From: Pseudomonadota bacterium
Lineage (GTDB): Bacteria; Pseudomonadota; Gammaproteobacteria; Burkholderiales; Ferrovaceae
Length of the DNA: 64,000 bases
NCBI GenBank assembly: GCA_021811145.1
Contig: JAJZPN010000007.1
Span: 1-64,000, forward strand
Reading direction: 5' to 3'
A program made the translations under genes and the position numbers. Every line of letters begins with the position of its first letter. Positions within the stretch are counted from its first letter, which is position 1. The notes beneath the pieces were generated by a model, which worked only from the letters and a program-made list of their open reading frames with translations, searched no databases and was not told the DNA's origin. Positions 1 through 12,177 of this stretch are shown in pieces.

Positions 1-39
1 GCACTTCATACTTGAATCCGCCCATTATTACAAAAATCT

Positions 40-738
40 TTGACTGTTTTAGAAATTTACTATTTAGTTTTTACTGTCTTTCAATTGGTTTGGGCTTATC
101 ATCATCCTCATCTTACAATCGCTAATAATGATGGCGTAAATATCCATGTCTTATTACTTGGTTTCTTTGTTAACTACATTATGTTTTTCGGTTTCTTGTT
201 ACTTTCAAAAGAAATCACTGATAATGAATTAATTGTAAAAGCCACTACTGACTACTTAACTGGTTTACTCAACCGTCAGGCCTTTTTCGATATTGCTGAA
301 AAAATATTTTCATTACAACTTAGAAAAAAAGCTAGCCTTTCTCTTTTATATATTGATATCGATTTTTTTAAATCAATTAATGACAATTACGGCCATCTTA
401 CTGGTGATTATTTATTGATATCTTTTTCAAAAAAATTAAGTCAATCAATGAGAAAATCTGATTTTATTGTGCGCTTAGGTGGAGAAGAATTTGCTGTATT
501 GATGTTTGATACTTCACCTACTATGGCAAGTGAAGTTGCAGAGCGTTTTAGAAAAGAAATTGAAGAATATACCTTTTCTTATTTAAACTATACAGCATTA
601 AAAATGACTACAAGTATTGGCGTTTATGGTGAGTCAGTGGTGTCAAGTGATAAGTTTGAACAATTTATTCATCTTGCTGATGAAGCACTTTATCGCGCTA
701 AAAAAACGGGAAGAAATAAAGTTGTTTTGTATAACTGA
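40..738 (+). CDS. Membrane-anchored diguanylate cyclase (GGDEF), 5' end uncertain
   Basis: Predicted to make the second messenger cyclic di-GMP from two GTP at the inner membrane. About residues 4-20 and 34-55 are hydrophobic and look like the last membrane helices of a longer sensor. The GGDEF domain follows from about residue 70 (DYLTGLLNR), with metal/substrate residues in IDIDFFKSIND, the catalytic GGEEF at 147-151, and an RKSD inhibitory I-site at 138-141, exactly five residues before it. The cyclase should therefore be active and product-inhibited. The only in-frame start is a TTG with no visible Shine-Dalgarno, and an in-frame stop lies at 13-15. The true protein may begin before the window and be joined by a frameshift near 30-42. 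The signal sensed is unknown. Confidence 0.85.
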   Translation: MTVLEIYYLVFTVFQLVWAYHHPHLTIANNDGVNIHVLLLGFFVNYIMFFGFLLLSKEITDNELIVKATTDYLTGLLNRQAFFDIAEKIFSLQLRKKASLSLLYIDIDFFKSINDNYGHLTGDYLLISFSKKLSQSMRKSDFIVRLGGEEFAVLMFDTSPTMASEVAERFRKEIEEYTFSYLNYTALKMTTSIGVYGESVVSSDKFEQFIHLADEALYRAKKTGRNKVVLYN

Positions 739-750
739 TCTATTATTAAT

Positions 751-772
751 TGGGTAGCAACAAGGCTACCCA
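751..772. terminator. Bidirectional hairpin between convergent genes
   Basis: An inverted repeat TGGGTAGC / GCTACCCA with a six-base loop lies in the 39-base gap between the cyclase and the carbonic anhydrase. It is flanked by AT-rich sequence on both sides and could terminate both converging transcripts. The T-run is weak, so this is a probable rather than certain intrinsic terminator. Confidence 0.6.
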
Positions 773-777
773 TATTG

Positions 778-1434
778 TTAGAAACTACCCATTTTTCCCG
801 GGTAACTGACTTCTTGTAATTTACCTGTATCTACATCATAGATATATCCACGTACTGTAATTTTATCAGGACCCTCAGTTGGTAACCATGGATGATTTAA
901 GATCATCGACATACTTTTTCTCACATCCCATTCCAAACGTTCAATTTGCTTTTCGTTAATAGGAGCATCTAATGGCTCGAGTTCACCTCTAAAAGCCTGG
1001 AAAGCTGCTGGAGAATGGCTGGCACAGCCACATGGAACAAATTCACGACCAGTTGCTGATTTGAGAATTTCTACAGCGTTTGAGTCTCCCTCTAAACCCA
1101 TTCTAAGAAGCTCATCTGTAAATGACAACATTCCACAACGCGTATGATGTATTACCATAACATCTTTTGTATCTAACAGATGGTGAGAGATAACGAGACA
1201 GCGAATTACATCATCGGTAACTATACCACCTGCATTTCTAATAATATGTGCATCACCCGTTTGTAACCCAAGAATGTCTTCAACATCCATTCTTGCATCC
1301 ATACAGGCAATAACTGCTGTTCGTTTTGCTGGTTTAATGGGTTGCGGACCAGGATATGAGGCCTTATGTAAAACCTTTCCTTGCGCATAATGCTCATTAT
1401 TATTCACTAACGTGTAGAAAATATCATCTGCCAT
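778..1434 (-). CDS. Beta-class carbonic anhydrase
   Basis: Interconverts CO2 and bicarbonate in the cytoplasm, supplying bicarbonate for carboxylases such as acetyl-CoA carboxylase, whose accA lies in this window. The zinc ligands of the beta class are visible: C44 in ACMDARMD (with the D46/R48 dyad), and H97 and C100 in HHTRCGM. Length (218 residues) suits the family. The start gives a compact N terminus directly ahead of the conserved core. It is the last gene of the leftward run, 72 bases after purA, so it may have its own promoter or be read through from purA. A role in carbon concentration is possible but not shown by the context. Confidence 0.93.
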   Translation of the reverse strand: MADDIFYTLVNNNEHYAQGKVLHKASYPGPQPIKPAKRTAVIACMDARMDVEDILGLQTGDAHIIRNAGGIVTDDVIRCLVISHHLLDTKDVMVIHHTRCGMLSFTDELLRMGLEGDSNAVEILKSATGREFVPCGCASHSPAAFQAFRGELEPLDAPINEKQIERLEWDVRKSMSMILNHPWLPTEGPDKITVRGYIYDVDTGKLQEVSYPGKMGSF

Positions 1435-1506
1435 AGTAACTCCTAGAGTTGGTTTCAGTTGATACTATGGCAATGAAGATTAGATTGAGTTCAATTTTTT
1501 GAATAA

Positions 1507-3777
<2,271 letters not shown>

Positions 3778-3781
<4 letters not shown>

Positions 3782-3963
3782 CGATTCACTTGTATAATTA
3801 CAATTCCTAAAATCATAGCCAGTACGCCAATCCAACGTACTTGCCCATCGCTTAATTGTGTTAATTTTAACAGGGTATTACGCCATTGGCGTGGCGCAAT
3901 GACTGGCATGACTCCCTCAAAAATCAATACCATTCCTAATGCAACAATAAAAATACTCCTCAA
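3778..3963 (-). CDS. Small membrane protein, DUF2065/YjeT family
   Basis: A 61-residue protein with two predicted membrane helices (about 4-22 and 43-58) around a short polar loop (PRQWRNTLLKL), which is the YjeT/DUF2065 pattern. Its function is unknown. It sits one base after hflC and overlaps the hisZ start by four bases, as in other proteobacteria where it trails hflKC. That suggests, without proving, a role with the HflKC complex in the inner membrane. Confidence 0.85.
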
Positions 3964-3964
3964 T

Positions 3965-4846
3965 TTATTTTGCCCCTGCTGTTCCTGGAGGATTTTTTAA
4001 GTATTTAAAAAAGGGAGAACTAGGATCTAACACCAACACATCAGATTTGGTTTTCAAGCCCTCTTGGTAAGTTTGTAGACTACGATAGAAAGCATAAAAC
4101 TCAGGGTTACGTTTATACGCTTCCGCATAAATTGACGCCGCCTTAGCATCTCCTTTCCCCTTTATTTCTTGGGCTTGACGGAAAGCATCAGCGAGAATCA
4201 CCTCTCTTTCTCTGTCAGCATCTGCCCTTATTTTTTCAGCTTCACCAGCACCAGTTGATCGAAGCTGATTGGCAACCCGTTTACGTTCAGCCTGCATACG
4301 GCGATATACTGAGTCGCTTACTTCAGAAGTTAACTCCACTCGACGTATACGTACGTCCAATACCTTAACCCCTATTTCCTTGGCATCTTGGTCTGCGCGT
4401 AAACGCATATTAGCCATAATACTCTCGCGTTCACCTGATACTGCTTCATGAACGGATCGTTTTGCAAATTCCGCTCTTAATTCATCATTCACCGTTTGAG
4501 CTAGTCGTATTTCAGCCCTTTTAACGTCTCCTCCCACACTGACATAATACTGCTTAACATCTGCAATTTGCCATTTAACAAAGTAGTCAACCAGTAGTGG
4601 TTTTTTCTCTGAGGTAATGAAACGTTGTGGTTCATTGTTATCTAGCGTTTGTATACGGGTATCAAATAAACGAACATTTTCAATAAAGGGCGTTTTAAAA
4701 TATAAACCTGGGGTGGTTTTTACAGAAACAATTTTACCTAACTCAAACACCAAGGCGTTTTCTGTTTGCGAGACGGTAAATACACCCATGGAAGCCACGA
4801 CTAATAGGAATATTAAAGCAATAAAGTAAATACCGGCATTCTTCAT
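3965..4846 (-). CDS. hflC: HflC, regulator of FtsH protease
   Basis: SPFH/band-7 protein that with HflK forms the large periplasm-facing complex caging the FtsH protease in the inner membrane. It has an N-terminal signal-anchor helix (about residues 5-23), then the SPFH domain (about 25-190) with the family hallmark QTVNDELRAEFAKRSVHE, then an Ala/Glu/Lys-rich coiled-coil stretch. Its length of 293 residues is usual. Its ATG overlaps the hflK stop as TAATG, so the partners are translationally coupled and probably made in equal amounts. Confidence 0.96.
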   Translation of the reverse strand: MKNAGIYFIALIFLLVVASMGVFTVSQTENALVFELGKIVSVKTTPGLYFKTPFIENVRLFDTRIQTLDNNEPQRFITSEKKPLLVDYFVKWQIADVKQYYVSVGGDVKRAEIRLAQTVNDELRAEFAKRSVHEAVSGERESIMANMRLRADQDAKEIGVKVLDVRIRRVELTSEVSDSVYRRMQAERKRVANQLRSTGAGEAEKIRADADREREVILADAFRQAQEIKGKGDAKAASIYAEAYKRNPEFYAFYRSLQTYQEGLKTKSDVLVLDPSSPFFKYLKNPPGTAGAK

Positions 4847-6102
4847 TATCTTTCCTCACGCTCTCTATTTTTAAAGGCATCTCGAGAACGATCAACATCT
4901 ACGTTTTGTGATGGAACTGTAGATTGACTGACAGACGGATTGTTTTGAATAGATTTTTCTTCTCCACCAATCACACCAGAGGGATTTTGTGGCTGATTGT
5001 TTTTACCGTAATCTGATCCTTCACTTCTACCTTCTTTTTGTTGACCAATTAGTTTATCAAGAGGTAAATAAAGAAGATTGGAACCACTCTTATTATCAGT
5101 AATTATCTTAGTTGTATTACTTAAAACCTGTTGCATCATATCTTGATAAAGTCTTTCTCTGGTCACTTGTGGAGCTTTATCGTATTCAACCAATATTTGT
5201 TTAAAACGGCTAGCATCACCTTGAGCGCGAGCAACAACGCGTTGTGCATAAGCTTTTGCTTCTTCAATTAAAGCCGAGGCAGTGCCTTTAGCACGTGGAA
5301 CAATATCGTTTGCGTAGGCTTGACCTTCGTTATTTTGCCTTTCTCTGTCTTGACCTGCTTTAACGGCATCATCAAAGGCCGCTTGAACTTGTTCTGGTGG
5401 TTGGGCGTTTTGCATATTTACTTTACCAATCAAAATGCCCGTTTTATATCTATCTAAAATTTGTTGCATTAAACGTTGGGCTTCATCAGCAATTTGCGAA
5501 CGCCCTTCATACAGTACAAAATCCATTTTATGTCGCCCCACAACTTCTCTAATTGCTGTCTCCGCTACTTGCATTACGGTCGCATTGGGATCTTTGTTAT
5601 TAAACAAAAACGCCACTGGATCCTTGATGGTGTATTGAATGGCGTATTGGTTATCAATAATGTTTTCATCATCTGTCAGCATTAATGATTCATGTAACAC
5701 TTTCGATTTTAAATTATTTCGATAACCCAACTCTACTGTACGCACCTGAGCAACATTTACTGGGCTACCTGATGCTTGTGCTTCAATAGGATAAGGAAAA
5801 TGCCAATGCGGTCCTGGGTTAGTGATTTCCTGAAACTTACCAAAACGCAATATGACGCCTACATGTCCCGCATCAACGATATAGAAACCAGAAATAAGCC
5901 AAAAAAATACAATTGACCCGATAATAAGTAAAATAAAACTTTTTCCACTGGGTAAACCAATAGGTTGATTAGGATTATTGTCGTTACCAGGTGAAGTATT
6001 ATTGGATTGTTTAAATCGTTTTAAAAAATTACGCCAGATTTCGTCTAAATCTGGTGGACCATCTTTAAGGTGTATGATCCAACTTGGTATTTTGATCGCC
6101 AT
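4846..6102 (-). CDS. hflK: HflK, regulator of FtsH protease
   Basis: Partner of HflC in the membrane complex that restrains FtsH. The N terminus has the diagnostic GPPDLDEIWRNF motif (about 15-26), a membrane anchor at about 54-75, an SPFH domain after it, and a low-complexity Asn/Gln/Ser-rich tail from about residue 360. Its first 38 bases overlap the 3' end of hflX. I keep this start because the GPPDLDE motif lies inside the overlap region and must be translated. It is followed by hflC with a 1-nt overlap. Confidence 0.95.
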   Translation of the reverse strand: MAIKIPSWIIHLKDGPPDLDEIWRNFLKRFKQSNNTSPGNDNNPNQPIGLPSGKSFILLIIGSIVFFWLISGFYIVDAGHVGVILRFGKFQEITNPGPHWHFPYPIEAQASGSPVNVAQVRTVELGYRNNLKSKVLHESLMLTDDENIIDNQYAIQYTIKDPVAFLFNNKDPNATVMQVAETAIREVVGRHKMDFVLYEGRSQIADEAQRLMQQILDRYKTGILIGKVNMQNAQPPEQVQAAFDDAVKAGQDRERQNNEGQAYANDIVPRAKGTASALIEEAKAYAQRVVARAQGDASRFKQILVEYDKAPQVTRERLYQDMMQQVLSNTTKIITDNKSGSNLLYLPLDKLIGQQKEGRSEGSDYGKNNQPQNPSGVIGGEEKSIQNNPSVSQSTVPSQNVDVDRSRDAFKNREREER

Positions 6103-7330
6103 AGTCGAGTATTAATTCATCATCGTTGTTGATAGAAATGTCATTATTCTGCTTTAGAGCATCGATACGTTCGACAAAGGCTTGTCGGATAAATTCCAAC
6201 CCTTGACCAAGTATAGCGCTAACATGTACTTCATCAATTGTACCATAGGGGCCACGAATAAGACCCGCCTGCCAATTATCCAGTTGATCTATCTTATTTA
6301 AAACCACCAATTGAGGGATATGGTCTGCTCCAATTTCCTTTAAAACAGCATTAACAGATTGTTGATGTATATCGCGATCTGGATCAGCACAATCAACCAC
6401 ATGAAGCAGTAAATCTGATTCAATTGTTTCATCTAATGTAGCCTTAAAGGCTGCAACCAAGGTATGTGGTAGATTTTGAATGAATCCCACTGTATCTGAT
6501 AACACCATTTGCCCTAAACCTTCCACATAAACTCGTCTAGTGGTTGTATCCAATGTGGCGAATAACTGATCAGCAACATACGATTTGGCATGAGTGAGTT
6601 TATTAAATAAAGTCGATTTCCCTGCATTCGTATAACCCACTAAAGACACTCTTAATATTCCAGCTCGGCGTCGAGAATTACGTTGTACCCGATGGCTCTT
6701 TCTAACCTTTTCCAAACGATCTTTCAGTAATTTAACGCGCTTACTTAATAAACGTCTATCTGTCTCTAACTGAGTCTCCCCAGGACCTCTTAGACCGATC
6801 CCACCCTTTTGTCTCTCCAAGTGAGTCCATCCACGGACTAATCGTGTGGCAAGCCTCTCTAACTGAGCAAGCTCCACTTGTAGTTGGCCTTCATGACTAC
6901 GGGCGCGTTGAGCAAAAATATCTAAAATCAAACCCGTCCGATCTACAATTCGAGCTTGTAGTACACGAGCTAAATTTCTTTCTTGTATAGGCGTGAGTTC
7001 ATGATCAAAGATAACCACACCGGCTTCATACTGACGAAGTTTTAAGCGGATTTCTTCAACTTTTCCACTACCAATAAATGTAGAGGGGTCAGGTTTAAAC
7101 CGTTTACCAGAAATCAGTTCAGCAACCCGTAACCCCGCAGTTTGAGATAATAAAATAAGTTCGTGCGGATTATTTTTATTCCGTTCACTATCTATTTGGA
7201 TATGAACCAGTAGAGCTACATCGAGATTACCAAGAAAAACGTCATCTTGCTCTAAAGAACCACTTTCTTGGACAGTATTTTTGTTAGAAGCTTTGCGACC
7301 ACGGCCAATCAACGGACCCTTGTCCGACAT
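6065..7330 (-). CDS. hflX: GTPase HflX, ribosome splitting factor
   Basis: GTPase that binds the 50S subunit and rescues stalled ribosomes by splitting them. An N-terminal glycine-rich nucleotide-binding domain (FIGSGKVEEI) is followed by a helical linker with the family motif GPGETQLETDRR and the G domain, with P-loop GYTNAGKS at about 232-239, DTVGF switch II and NKID. At 421 residues it is full length. It starts six bases after the hfq stop and overlaps hflK by 38 bases, giving a tightly coupled hfq-hflX-hflK-hflC transcript. Confidence 0.96.
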   Translation of the reverse strand: MSDKGPLIGRGRKASNKNTVQESGSLEQDDVFLGNLDVALLVHIQIDSERNKNNPHELILLSQTAGLRVAELISGKRFKPDPSTFIGSGKVEEIRLKLRQYEAGVVIFDHELTPIQERNLARVLQARIVDRTGLILDIFAQRARSHEGQLQVELAQLERLATRLVRGWTHLERQKGGIGLRGPGETQLETDRRLLSKRVKLLKDRLEKVRKSHRVQRNSRRRAGILRVSLVGYTNAGKSTLFNKLTHAKSYVADQLFATLDTTTRRVYVEGLGQMVLSDTVGFIQNLPHTLVAAFKATLDETIESDLLLHVVDCADPDRDIHQQSVNAVLKEIGADHIPQLVVLNKIDQLDNWQAGLIRGPYGTIDEVHVSAILGQGLEFIRQAFVERIDALKQNNDISINNDDELILDYGDQNTKLDHTP

Positions 7331-7336
7331 TAGATA

Positions 7337-7576
7337 TTAATCCTCAAGGGTTGTCTCATTGGGCATGGATACTGATCGTGCAGGTACAACTGTGGATATG
7401 GCGTGTTTATATACCATTTGAGTTGTTGTATTTTTCAATAAAACCACATATTGATCAAATGATTCAACTTGACCTTGCAATTTAATGCCATTTACTAAAT
7501 AGATAGAAACAGGTATGTGTTCTTTTCTTAATGCGTTTAAAAATGGGTCTTGTAGTAATTGGCCCTTAGTGCTCAT
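7337..7576 (-). CDS. hfq: RNA chaperone Hfq
   Basis: Hexameric Sm-like protein that pairs small RNAs with target mRNAs. It carries the Sm1 region ([21 protein letters not shown]) and the Sm2 YKHAIST motif used for U-rich RNA binding. At 79 residues it has a short C-terminal tail, normal for betaproteobacteria. A strong Shine-Dalgarno (GGGAG, eight bases from ATG) precedes it. The 102-base gap upstream, the largest within this leftward run, is a likely place for an hfq promoter, though I see no convincing -35/-10 pair. Confidence 0.97.
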   Translation of the reverse strand: MSTKGQLLQDPFLNALRKEHIPVSIYLVNGIKLQGQVESFDQYVVLLKNTTTQMVYKHAISTVVPARSVSMPNETTLED

Positions 7577-7678
7577 TTCGTGATCTCCCGAAAATGTATT
7601 AATTATTGTCTCTCTCGCCCATCATTAATGTACTTGATTTTTCAGACTTTTACCACTATTCTTTAAAATTGTTACAAT

Positions 7679-9094
7679 TTATGATTTTCCGAATAACTTC
7701 CTACCACGCCTTCTTTTACGTCTTAAACGATTCTCTTCTGCTTCCGTTAAAGGCTTAGGTTTTCGGTCTGCAAAGGGATTGTGACCTTGCCTAAATTCAA
7801 CCCGTAAAGGGGTTCCTTTTAAGTCAAAAGCCTTTTGAAACGTATTTTCTAAATATCGTTTATAGGAGTCGGCTATATGATTAATCGCACTGCCATGAAT
7901 AATAACAATAGGTGGATTATGACCACCCTGATGCGCATATCTTAACTTAGGTCTAAACGGACCTGCCTTGGCTGGTTGATGTTGGGTCACTGCATCGTGC
8001 AACACGCGCGTCAGTTTCGGTGTTGACAATTTTGCCATTGCCGCAGCATAGGCTTTATCAATGGAGGGCAATAATCCTGACACGCCACTTCCCTTTAACG
8101 CAGAAATAAAATGATATTGAGCAAAATCTAAAAAGAACAGTTTTCTTGCTACTTCATTTTTAACCTTATCTTTTTGATAATTATCTAATCCATCCCATTT
8201 ATTAATAGCTACAACGACAGCACGCCCAGTACTGACTACATAGCCTGCAATATGGGCATCCTGTTCTGAGATATCCTGCTGGGCATCCAATGTCATTACA
8301 ACTACATTGGCACTTTCCACAGCCTGCATGGTTTTAATAACAGAAAACTTCTCAATGGCCTCAAAAACCTTACCACGACGTCGCAGTCCTGCCGTATCAA
8401 TTAATAGGTACTTTTTTCCTTGGCGTTCAAATTCAATTTCGATACTGTCTCGTGTCGTCCCAGGTTGATCAAAAGCAATCACTCGCTCCTCACCCAGCAA
8501 TTGATTAATTAATGTGGATTTTCCTACATTAGGACGACCTACTATGGCAATACGCGGAATACTCTGATCAACTTCCTGCTGAGGGTTAGATTGTTGCTCT
8601 GGCGTTAAACCTTTAAAAACCTCTTCTAATAAATCGTGTATCCCTTCACCATGTGCCGAAGAGATTGCCCAAGGCTCGCCCATCCCAAGCTCATAAAACT
8701 CTGCAGTTGCCATATCAACTGGCATCCCTTCAAGTTTATTTACTGCAAGAGTGACATGTTTTCCCCTTAACCGTAATTCTTCGGCAACACGCCTGTCCCC
8801 TGGTGTGAGACCAGAGCGGCCATCGGTAAGAAAAATAATACGATCAGCTTCATCCATTGCCTGTAATGTTTGTTTGGCCATTTCAAGCAAAATGCCATCT
8901 TTAGCAACAGGCTCAAACCCACCTGTATCGACAACAAAATACTGAAAATCCTCAAACCTTGCTCGACCATAGTGACGATCACGTGTAAGCCCTGGTAGGT
9001 CAGCTACCAACGCATCACGAGTTTTTGTTAATCGGTTAAATAACGTTGATTTGCCAACGTTAGGTCGACCAACGATAACAATCGTTGGAATCAT
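7679..9094 (-). CDS. der: Ribosome assembly GTPase Der
   Basis: Double-domain GTPase needed for maturation of the 50S subunit. Two tandem P-loops with the identical core GRPNVGKST are visible, at residues 9-17 and near 185-195. Each domain also has its NKxD motif (NKLEG, a variant, in the first; NKWDG in the second). A C-terminal KH-like domain and a very basic tail (RRKRRRGRK) follow. Length 471 is usual. It lies 15 bases after bamB, matching the bamB-der adjacency in proteobacteria. Confidence 0.97.
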   Translation of the reverse strand: MIPTIVIVGRPNVGKSTLFNRLTKTRDALVADLPGLTRDRHYGRARFEDFQYFVVDTGGFEPVAKDGILLEMAKQTLQAMDEADRIIFLTDGRSGLTPGDRRVAEELRLRGKHVTLAVNKLEGMPVDMATAEFYELGMGEPWAISSAHGEGIHDLLEEVFKGLTPEQQSNPQQEVDQSIPRIAIVGRPNVGKSTLINQLLGEERVIAFDQPGTTRDSIEIEFERQGKKYLLIDTAGLRRRGKVFEAIEKFSVIKTMQAVESANVVVMTLDAQQDISEQDAHIAGYVVSTGRAVVVAINKWDGLDNYQKDKVKNEVARKLFFLDFAQYHFISALKGSGVSGLLPSIDKAYAAAMAKLSTPKLTRVLHDAVTQHQPAKAGPFRPKLRYAHQGGHNPPIVIIHGSAINHIADSYKRYLENTFQKAFDLKGTPLRVEFRQGHNPFADRKPKPLTEAEENRLRRKRRRGRKLFGKS

Positions 9095-9109
9095 ATGTAT
9101 CCCCTAAGC

Positions 9110-10249
9110 TTATTTATTTTCTGCAGTAATAACATACACATGACCTTCATGTGTTTGAATAAAAAAGGTATTACTGTTGATCACTAAGGGTTGTTTGGTA
9201 ATAGCCGATCCATCTGTATCTATTCTTGATAGTTCACTACCATCAATACGACTTAAGATATGAACAACCCCTTTGATGTCTCCCACAATAACATAGTCAG
9301 ATGTGGCTGCAGGGGCCGATAAAAAACGTCCCTCAAGTGATTCATTCTTCCAATCTATGGCGCCACTTGAACGATAGTAAGAATAGATATTCCCTTTTTC
9401 ATCTGCGGCATAAATTTTATTATCAGCAGCAGCCACTGCACCAACTGTATTAAGGTCATGCGCCCAAATGATACTCCCTCTAGGTAAATCCATGCACGCA
9501 ACTTTACCCTGATAACTGGCTGCACATACATCCGCCTCTCCTAAAGCTGGGTGTCCCATTACATCATTCATGCGTTCAAGTTCTGTAGCACCCTTAGGAA
9601 TTGATACAGCAGACTCCCAACCAATATTGCCTGTATTCACGTCAATTGCAAGTAAATGGCCTCCAGGAACCCCAACAAATGCAGCGCCTCTGGTAACAGT
9701 CATTCCTGTTGCATTACGCAATACGAGGGAAGGCATATTTCTAACTAACAACCACTTTTGCGAGCCATCTTGTGCAGCAAGTCCATAAATATGGCCGTCT
9801 TCAGTTGTTACAACAATTACATCATTGGAAGACTGTGGTGCTGATGACATCTCACTACCTAAAGGGACATGCCACTGCGCTTTACCTTGTAGGTCATAGG
9901 CGTAGAGTATCCCTTTGTTATCAGCCACAAAAATATTACCAGCGCCGTATCCAACCCCAGCAGTTAAGTTTGAATTTGTATCTATATGCCAGTTAGTATC
10001 ACCATCGTTGATTTTGTAAGAATAAACTTTACCTTTATAAGTACCTACATATATCGCATCCTCAGTCACCACCGATTCCAATAGGGGATCTTTAGCTGAC
10101 CCAGGATGATCAGACCACTTAATAGTAAATTGTTGCTTATCTTTTAATGGTTTTAATTTTGATACGACAATAGAACTGGAACTACAACTGGAGAGAAAAA
10201 AGAAAATCATCAACCACTTGATGTGCTTTACTAAAAAATTGTTACTCAT
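9110..10249 (-). CDS. bamB: Outer membrane assembly lipoprotein BamB
   Basis: Lipoprotein of the BAM complex that helps insert beta-barrel proteins into the outer membrane. A short basic start and hydrophobic stretch lead to the lipobox LSSC with lipidated C22. The rest is a PQQ-like eight-bladed propeller with repeated patterns such as AIDVNTGNIGWES and ALAAQDGSQKW-type strands. Length 379 fits. The start overlaps the yfgM stop as TAATG. This gene pair followed by der is a conserved envelope/translation unit. Confidence 0.94.
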   Translation of the reverse strand: MSNNFLVKHIKWLMIFFFLSSCSSSSIVVSKLKPLKDKQQFTIKWSDHPGSAKDPLLESVVTEDAIYVGTYKGKVYSYKINDGDTNWHIDTNSNLTAGVGYGAGNIFVADNKGILYAYDLQGKAQWHVPLGSEMSSAPQSSNDVIVVTTEDGHIYGLAAQDGSQKWLLVRNMPSLVLRNATGMTVTRGAAFVGVPGGHLLAIDVNTGNIGWESAVSIPKGATELERMNDVMGHPALGEADVCAASYQGKVACMDLPRGSIIWAHDLNTVGAVAAADNKIYAADEKGNIYSYYRSSGAIDWKNESLEGRFLSAPAATSDYVIVGDIKGVVHILSRIDGSELSRIDTDGSAITKQPLVINSNTFFIQTHEGHVYVITAENK

Positions 10250-10887
10250 TATTTACTTCTCCCGCCAAGGGCATCTAACTTAACCTGCGCAAGTTGTTTA
10301 AACAGAGTATTTTGAGAACCCGTTTGATCAATAATTTGTTGATAACTACTTTTTGCTTCTGCGTTTTTTCCAAGCAGAGTATAAATATCACCTTTCAAAT
10401 CGAGAGAAGCCGCGAGCATTGCAGGGTCTTTATTTTGGCTTAATAAATCTAGGGCTTCATTGTATTTTTTTTGATCAGCTAGAATACCCGCATGTCGTAA
10501 TCTCGATAAATCAACTAACATTGCTTCATGAGTATGTGACTCAACCCAATTTAATTCATTAACAGCGTTATCATCATGACCTGTCTTGTGACTTAAAAAA
10601 GCACTTATTAACGCCGCTCTACTTGCTAATGGACTTGAAGGATAAGCTTCCTGAAGACGTTTTGCAGCACTCAGTGTTTGATTCGTATCTTGCGTACGAA
10701 ATGCATTTTGAACAGCCTCGAACAACACGCCCGCCTTTTCATTTTGTGATTGTTGATAGTAGCTATAACCCTGATAAACAGCATAACCAATAATCACAGC
10801 AACCACGCCCAAGCTGACATATTTACCATAAAGTTTCCACCAGGCCTTTATATCTTCTATCTGTTCTTGCTCTTGATGATCGTACAT
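10249..10887 (-). CDS. YfgM-family membrane-anchored TPR protein
   Basis: Ancillary SecYEG/periplasmic chaperone-network protein of the YfgM (DUF2133/TPR_21) family. A cytoplasmic N terminus (about 1-22) is followed by one membrane helix at about 23-41 and a periplasmic helical-repeat domain (AAKRLQEAYPSSPLASRAAL and similar TPR-like pairs). Length 212 is typical. It sits between hisS (3 bases upstream) and bamB (1-nt overlap), the usual hisS-yfgM-bamB-der order. The precise function in this organism is inferred from the family. Confidence 0.9.
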   Translation of the reverse strand: MYDHQEQEQIEDIKAWWKLYGKYVSLGVVAVIIGYAVYQGYSYYQQSQNEKAGVLFEAVQNAFRTQDTNQTLSAAKRLQEAYPSSPLASRAALISAFLSHKTGHDDNAVNELNWVESHTHEAMLVDLSRLRHAGILADQKKYNEALDLLSQNKDPAMLAASLDLKGDIYTLLGKNAEAKSSYQQIIDQTGSQNTLFKQLAQVKLDALGGRSK

Positions 10888-10890
10888 ATT

Positions 10891-12159
10891 TTATTTCTCG
10901 TTAAAAAAATTAATTAACTCAGTCTGCGAAAGTAATTGTTGCTCGCCCTGCCCTCTAAGTGGTTTAAATACATAGCGACCTGTAGTCAATTCATTCTCAC
11001 CAATTATAAGAGCATAGTGCGCTTGAGATTGATCAGCTCGCTTCATTTGATTTTTAAAGTTACCGTCACCACAGTACATAAGTACACGAATACCTTGATC
11101 GCGTAACATTTCCGCGAGTTTAATAGACATTTCAAGAGTACCATTTCCCTGATGTATAACAAACACCTCAGGATAAGTAGGTAAAGAAGTTAAGCACCCT
11201 TCTTCTTCAATTAACGCAAGCAACCTTTCAATACCCATAGCAAAACCGCAGGCAGGTGCTGCTTTACCGCCAAGCTGTTCAACCAATCTATCATAGCGGC
11301 CACCACCACAAATTGTACTTTGCGCACCCAATAAAGTGGTAGTCCACTCAAACACAGTCGCATTGTAATAATCAAGACCACGCACTAATCTAGTATTAAT
11401 TTGATAATGTATGCCAGCATAATCTAACAAGTGTTTTAATTGTTCGAAATGATTCTTCGAATAGTCATCTAATTCATCAATTAACTTGGGCGCATTTTCA
11501 ATTAATGCTGTCAATTCAGGATTTTTACTATCCAGTATTCTTAACGGATTAGAGTGTAAACGCCTTTTACTGTCATCATCCAACTTATCTTGATGAACAG
11601 TAAAGTAGTCAATTAACTTTAAGCGATACGCCTGCCTAGTCTCAAGACTACCAATACTGTTGATTTCCAAGTTGACATGCTTTAAGCCTAAACGCTGCCA
11701 TAAGCGGTGCGTCATTAAGATCATTTCAGCATCAATGTCCGGCCCACTAAAGCCAAGTGCTTCAACACCACATTGATGAAACTGGCGATAACGGCCTTTT
11801 TGTGGCCGTTCATGTCGAAACATTGGTCCTTGGTACCATAACTTTTGAGGACCTGAGTAAAGTAAATTGTGCTCAATAACTGAGCGCACACAGGATGCAG
11901 TTCCCTCTGGTCGCAGTGTTAAGCTATCTTGATTAAGGCGATCCTCAAAACTATACATTTCCTTTTCAACAATATCCGTTACCTCTCCAATTGAACGAAT
12001 AAATAACCCCGTCTCTTCAACCATTGGAGTACGAATTTCTAAATAACCATACTCAGTCAGCCATTGTCTTAATTCTTTTTCCAAGGCTCCCCATAACGCT
12101 GAGGATTGGGGAAGAATATCATTCATTCCTCTAATACCTTGAAATTTTAATTGCCCCAT
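10891..12159 (-). CDS. hisS: Histidyl-tRNA synthetase
   Basis: Class II aminoacyl-tRNA synthetase charging tRNA-His. Motif 2 region (WYQGPMFRHERPQKGRYRQF), the histidine-specific loop RGLDYYNATVFEW and motif 3 (GFAMGIERLLAL) are all present, followed by an anticodon-binding domain. At 422 residues it is full length. It lies 18 bases after ispG. The regulatory paralogue hisZ is in the same run, 7 kb downstream. Confidence 0.97.
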   Translation of the reverse strand: MGQLKFQGIRGMNDILPQSSALWGALEKELRQWLTEYGYLEIRTPMVEETGLFIRSIGEVTDIVEKEMYSFEDRLNQDSLTLRPEGTASCVRSVIEHNLLYSGPQKLWYQGPMFRHERPQKGRYRQFHQCGVEALGFSGPDIDAEMILMTHRLWQRLGLKHVNLEINSIGSLETRQAYRLKLIDYFTVHQDKLDDDSKRRLHSNPLRILDSKNPELTALIENAPKLIDELDDYSKNHFEQLKHLLDYAGIHYQINTRLVRGLDYYNATVFEWTTTLLGAQSTICGGGRYDRLVEQLGGKAAPACGFAMGIERLLALIEEEGCLTSLPTYPEVFVIHQGNGTLEMSIKLAEMLRDQGIRVLMYCGDGNFKNQMKRADQSQAHYALIIGENELTTGRYVFKPLRGQGEQQLLSQTELINFFNEK

Positions 12160-12177
12160 AACAAACCAACCCTTTAA

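Noticed and set aside
7666-7680. 15-base palindrome AAATTGTTACAATTT overlapping the der stop
   Set aside because: The loop would be a single base and no T-run follows on either strand, so neither a terminator nor a known operator can be supported; chance is plausible in AT-rich DNA.
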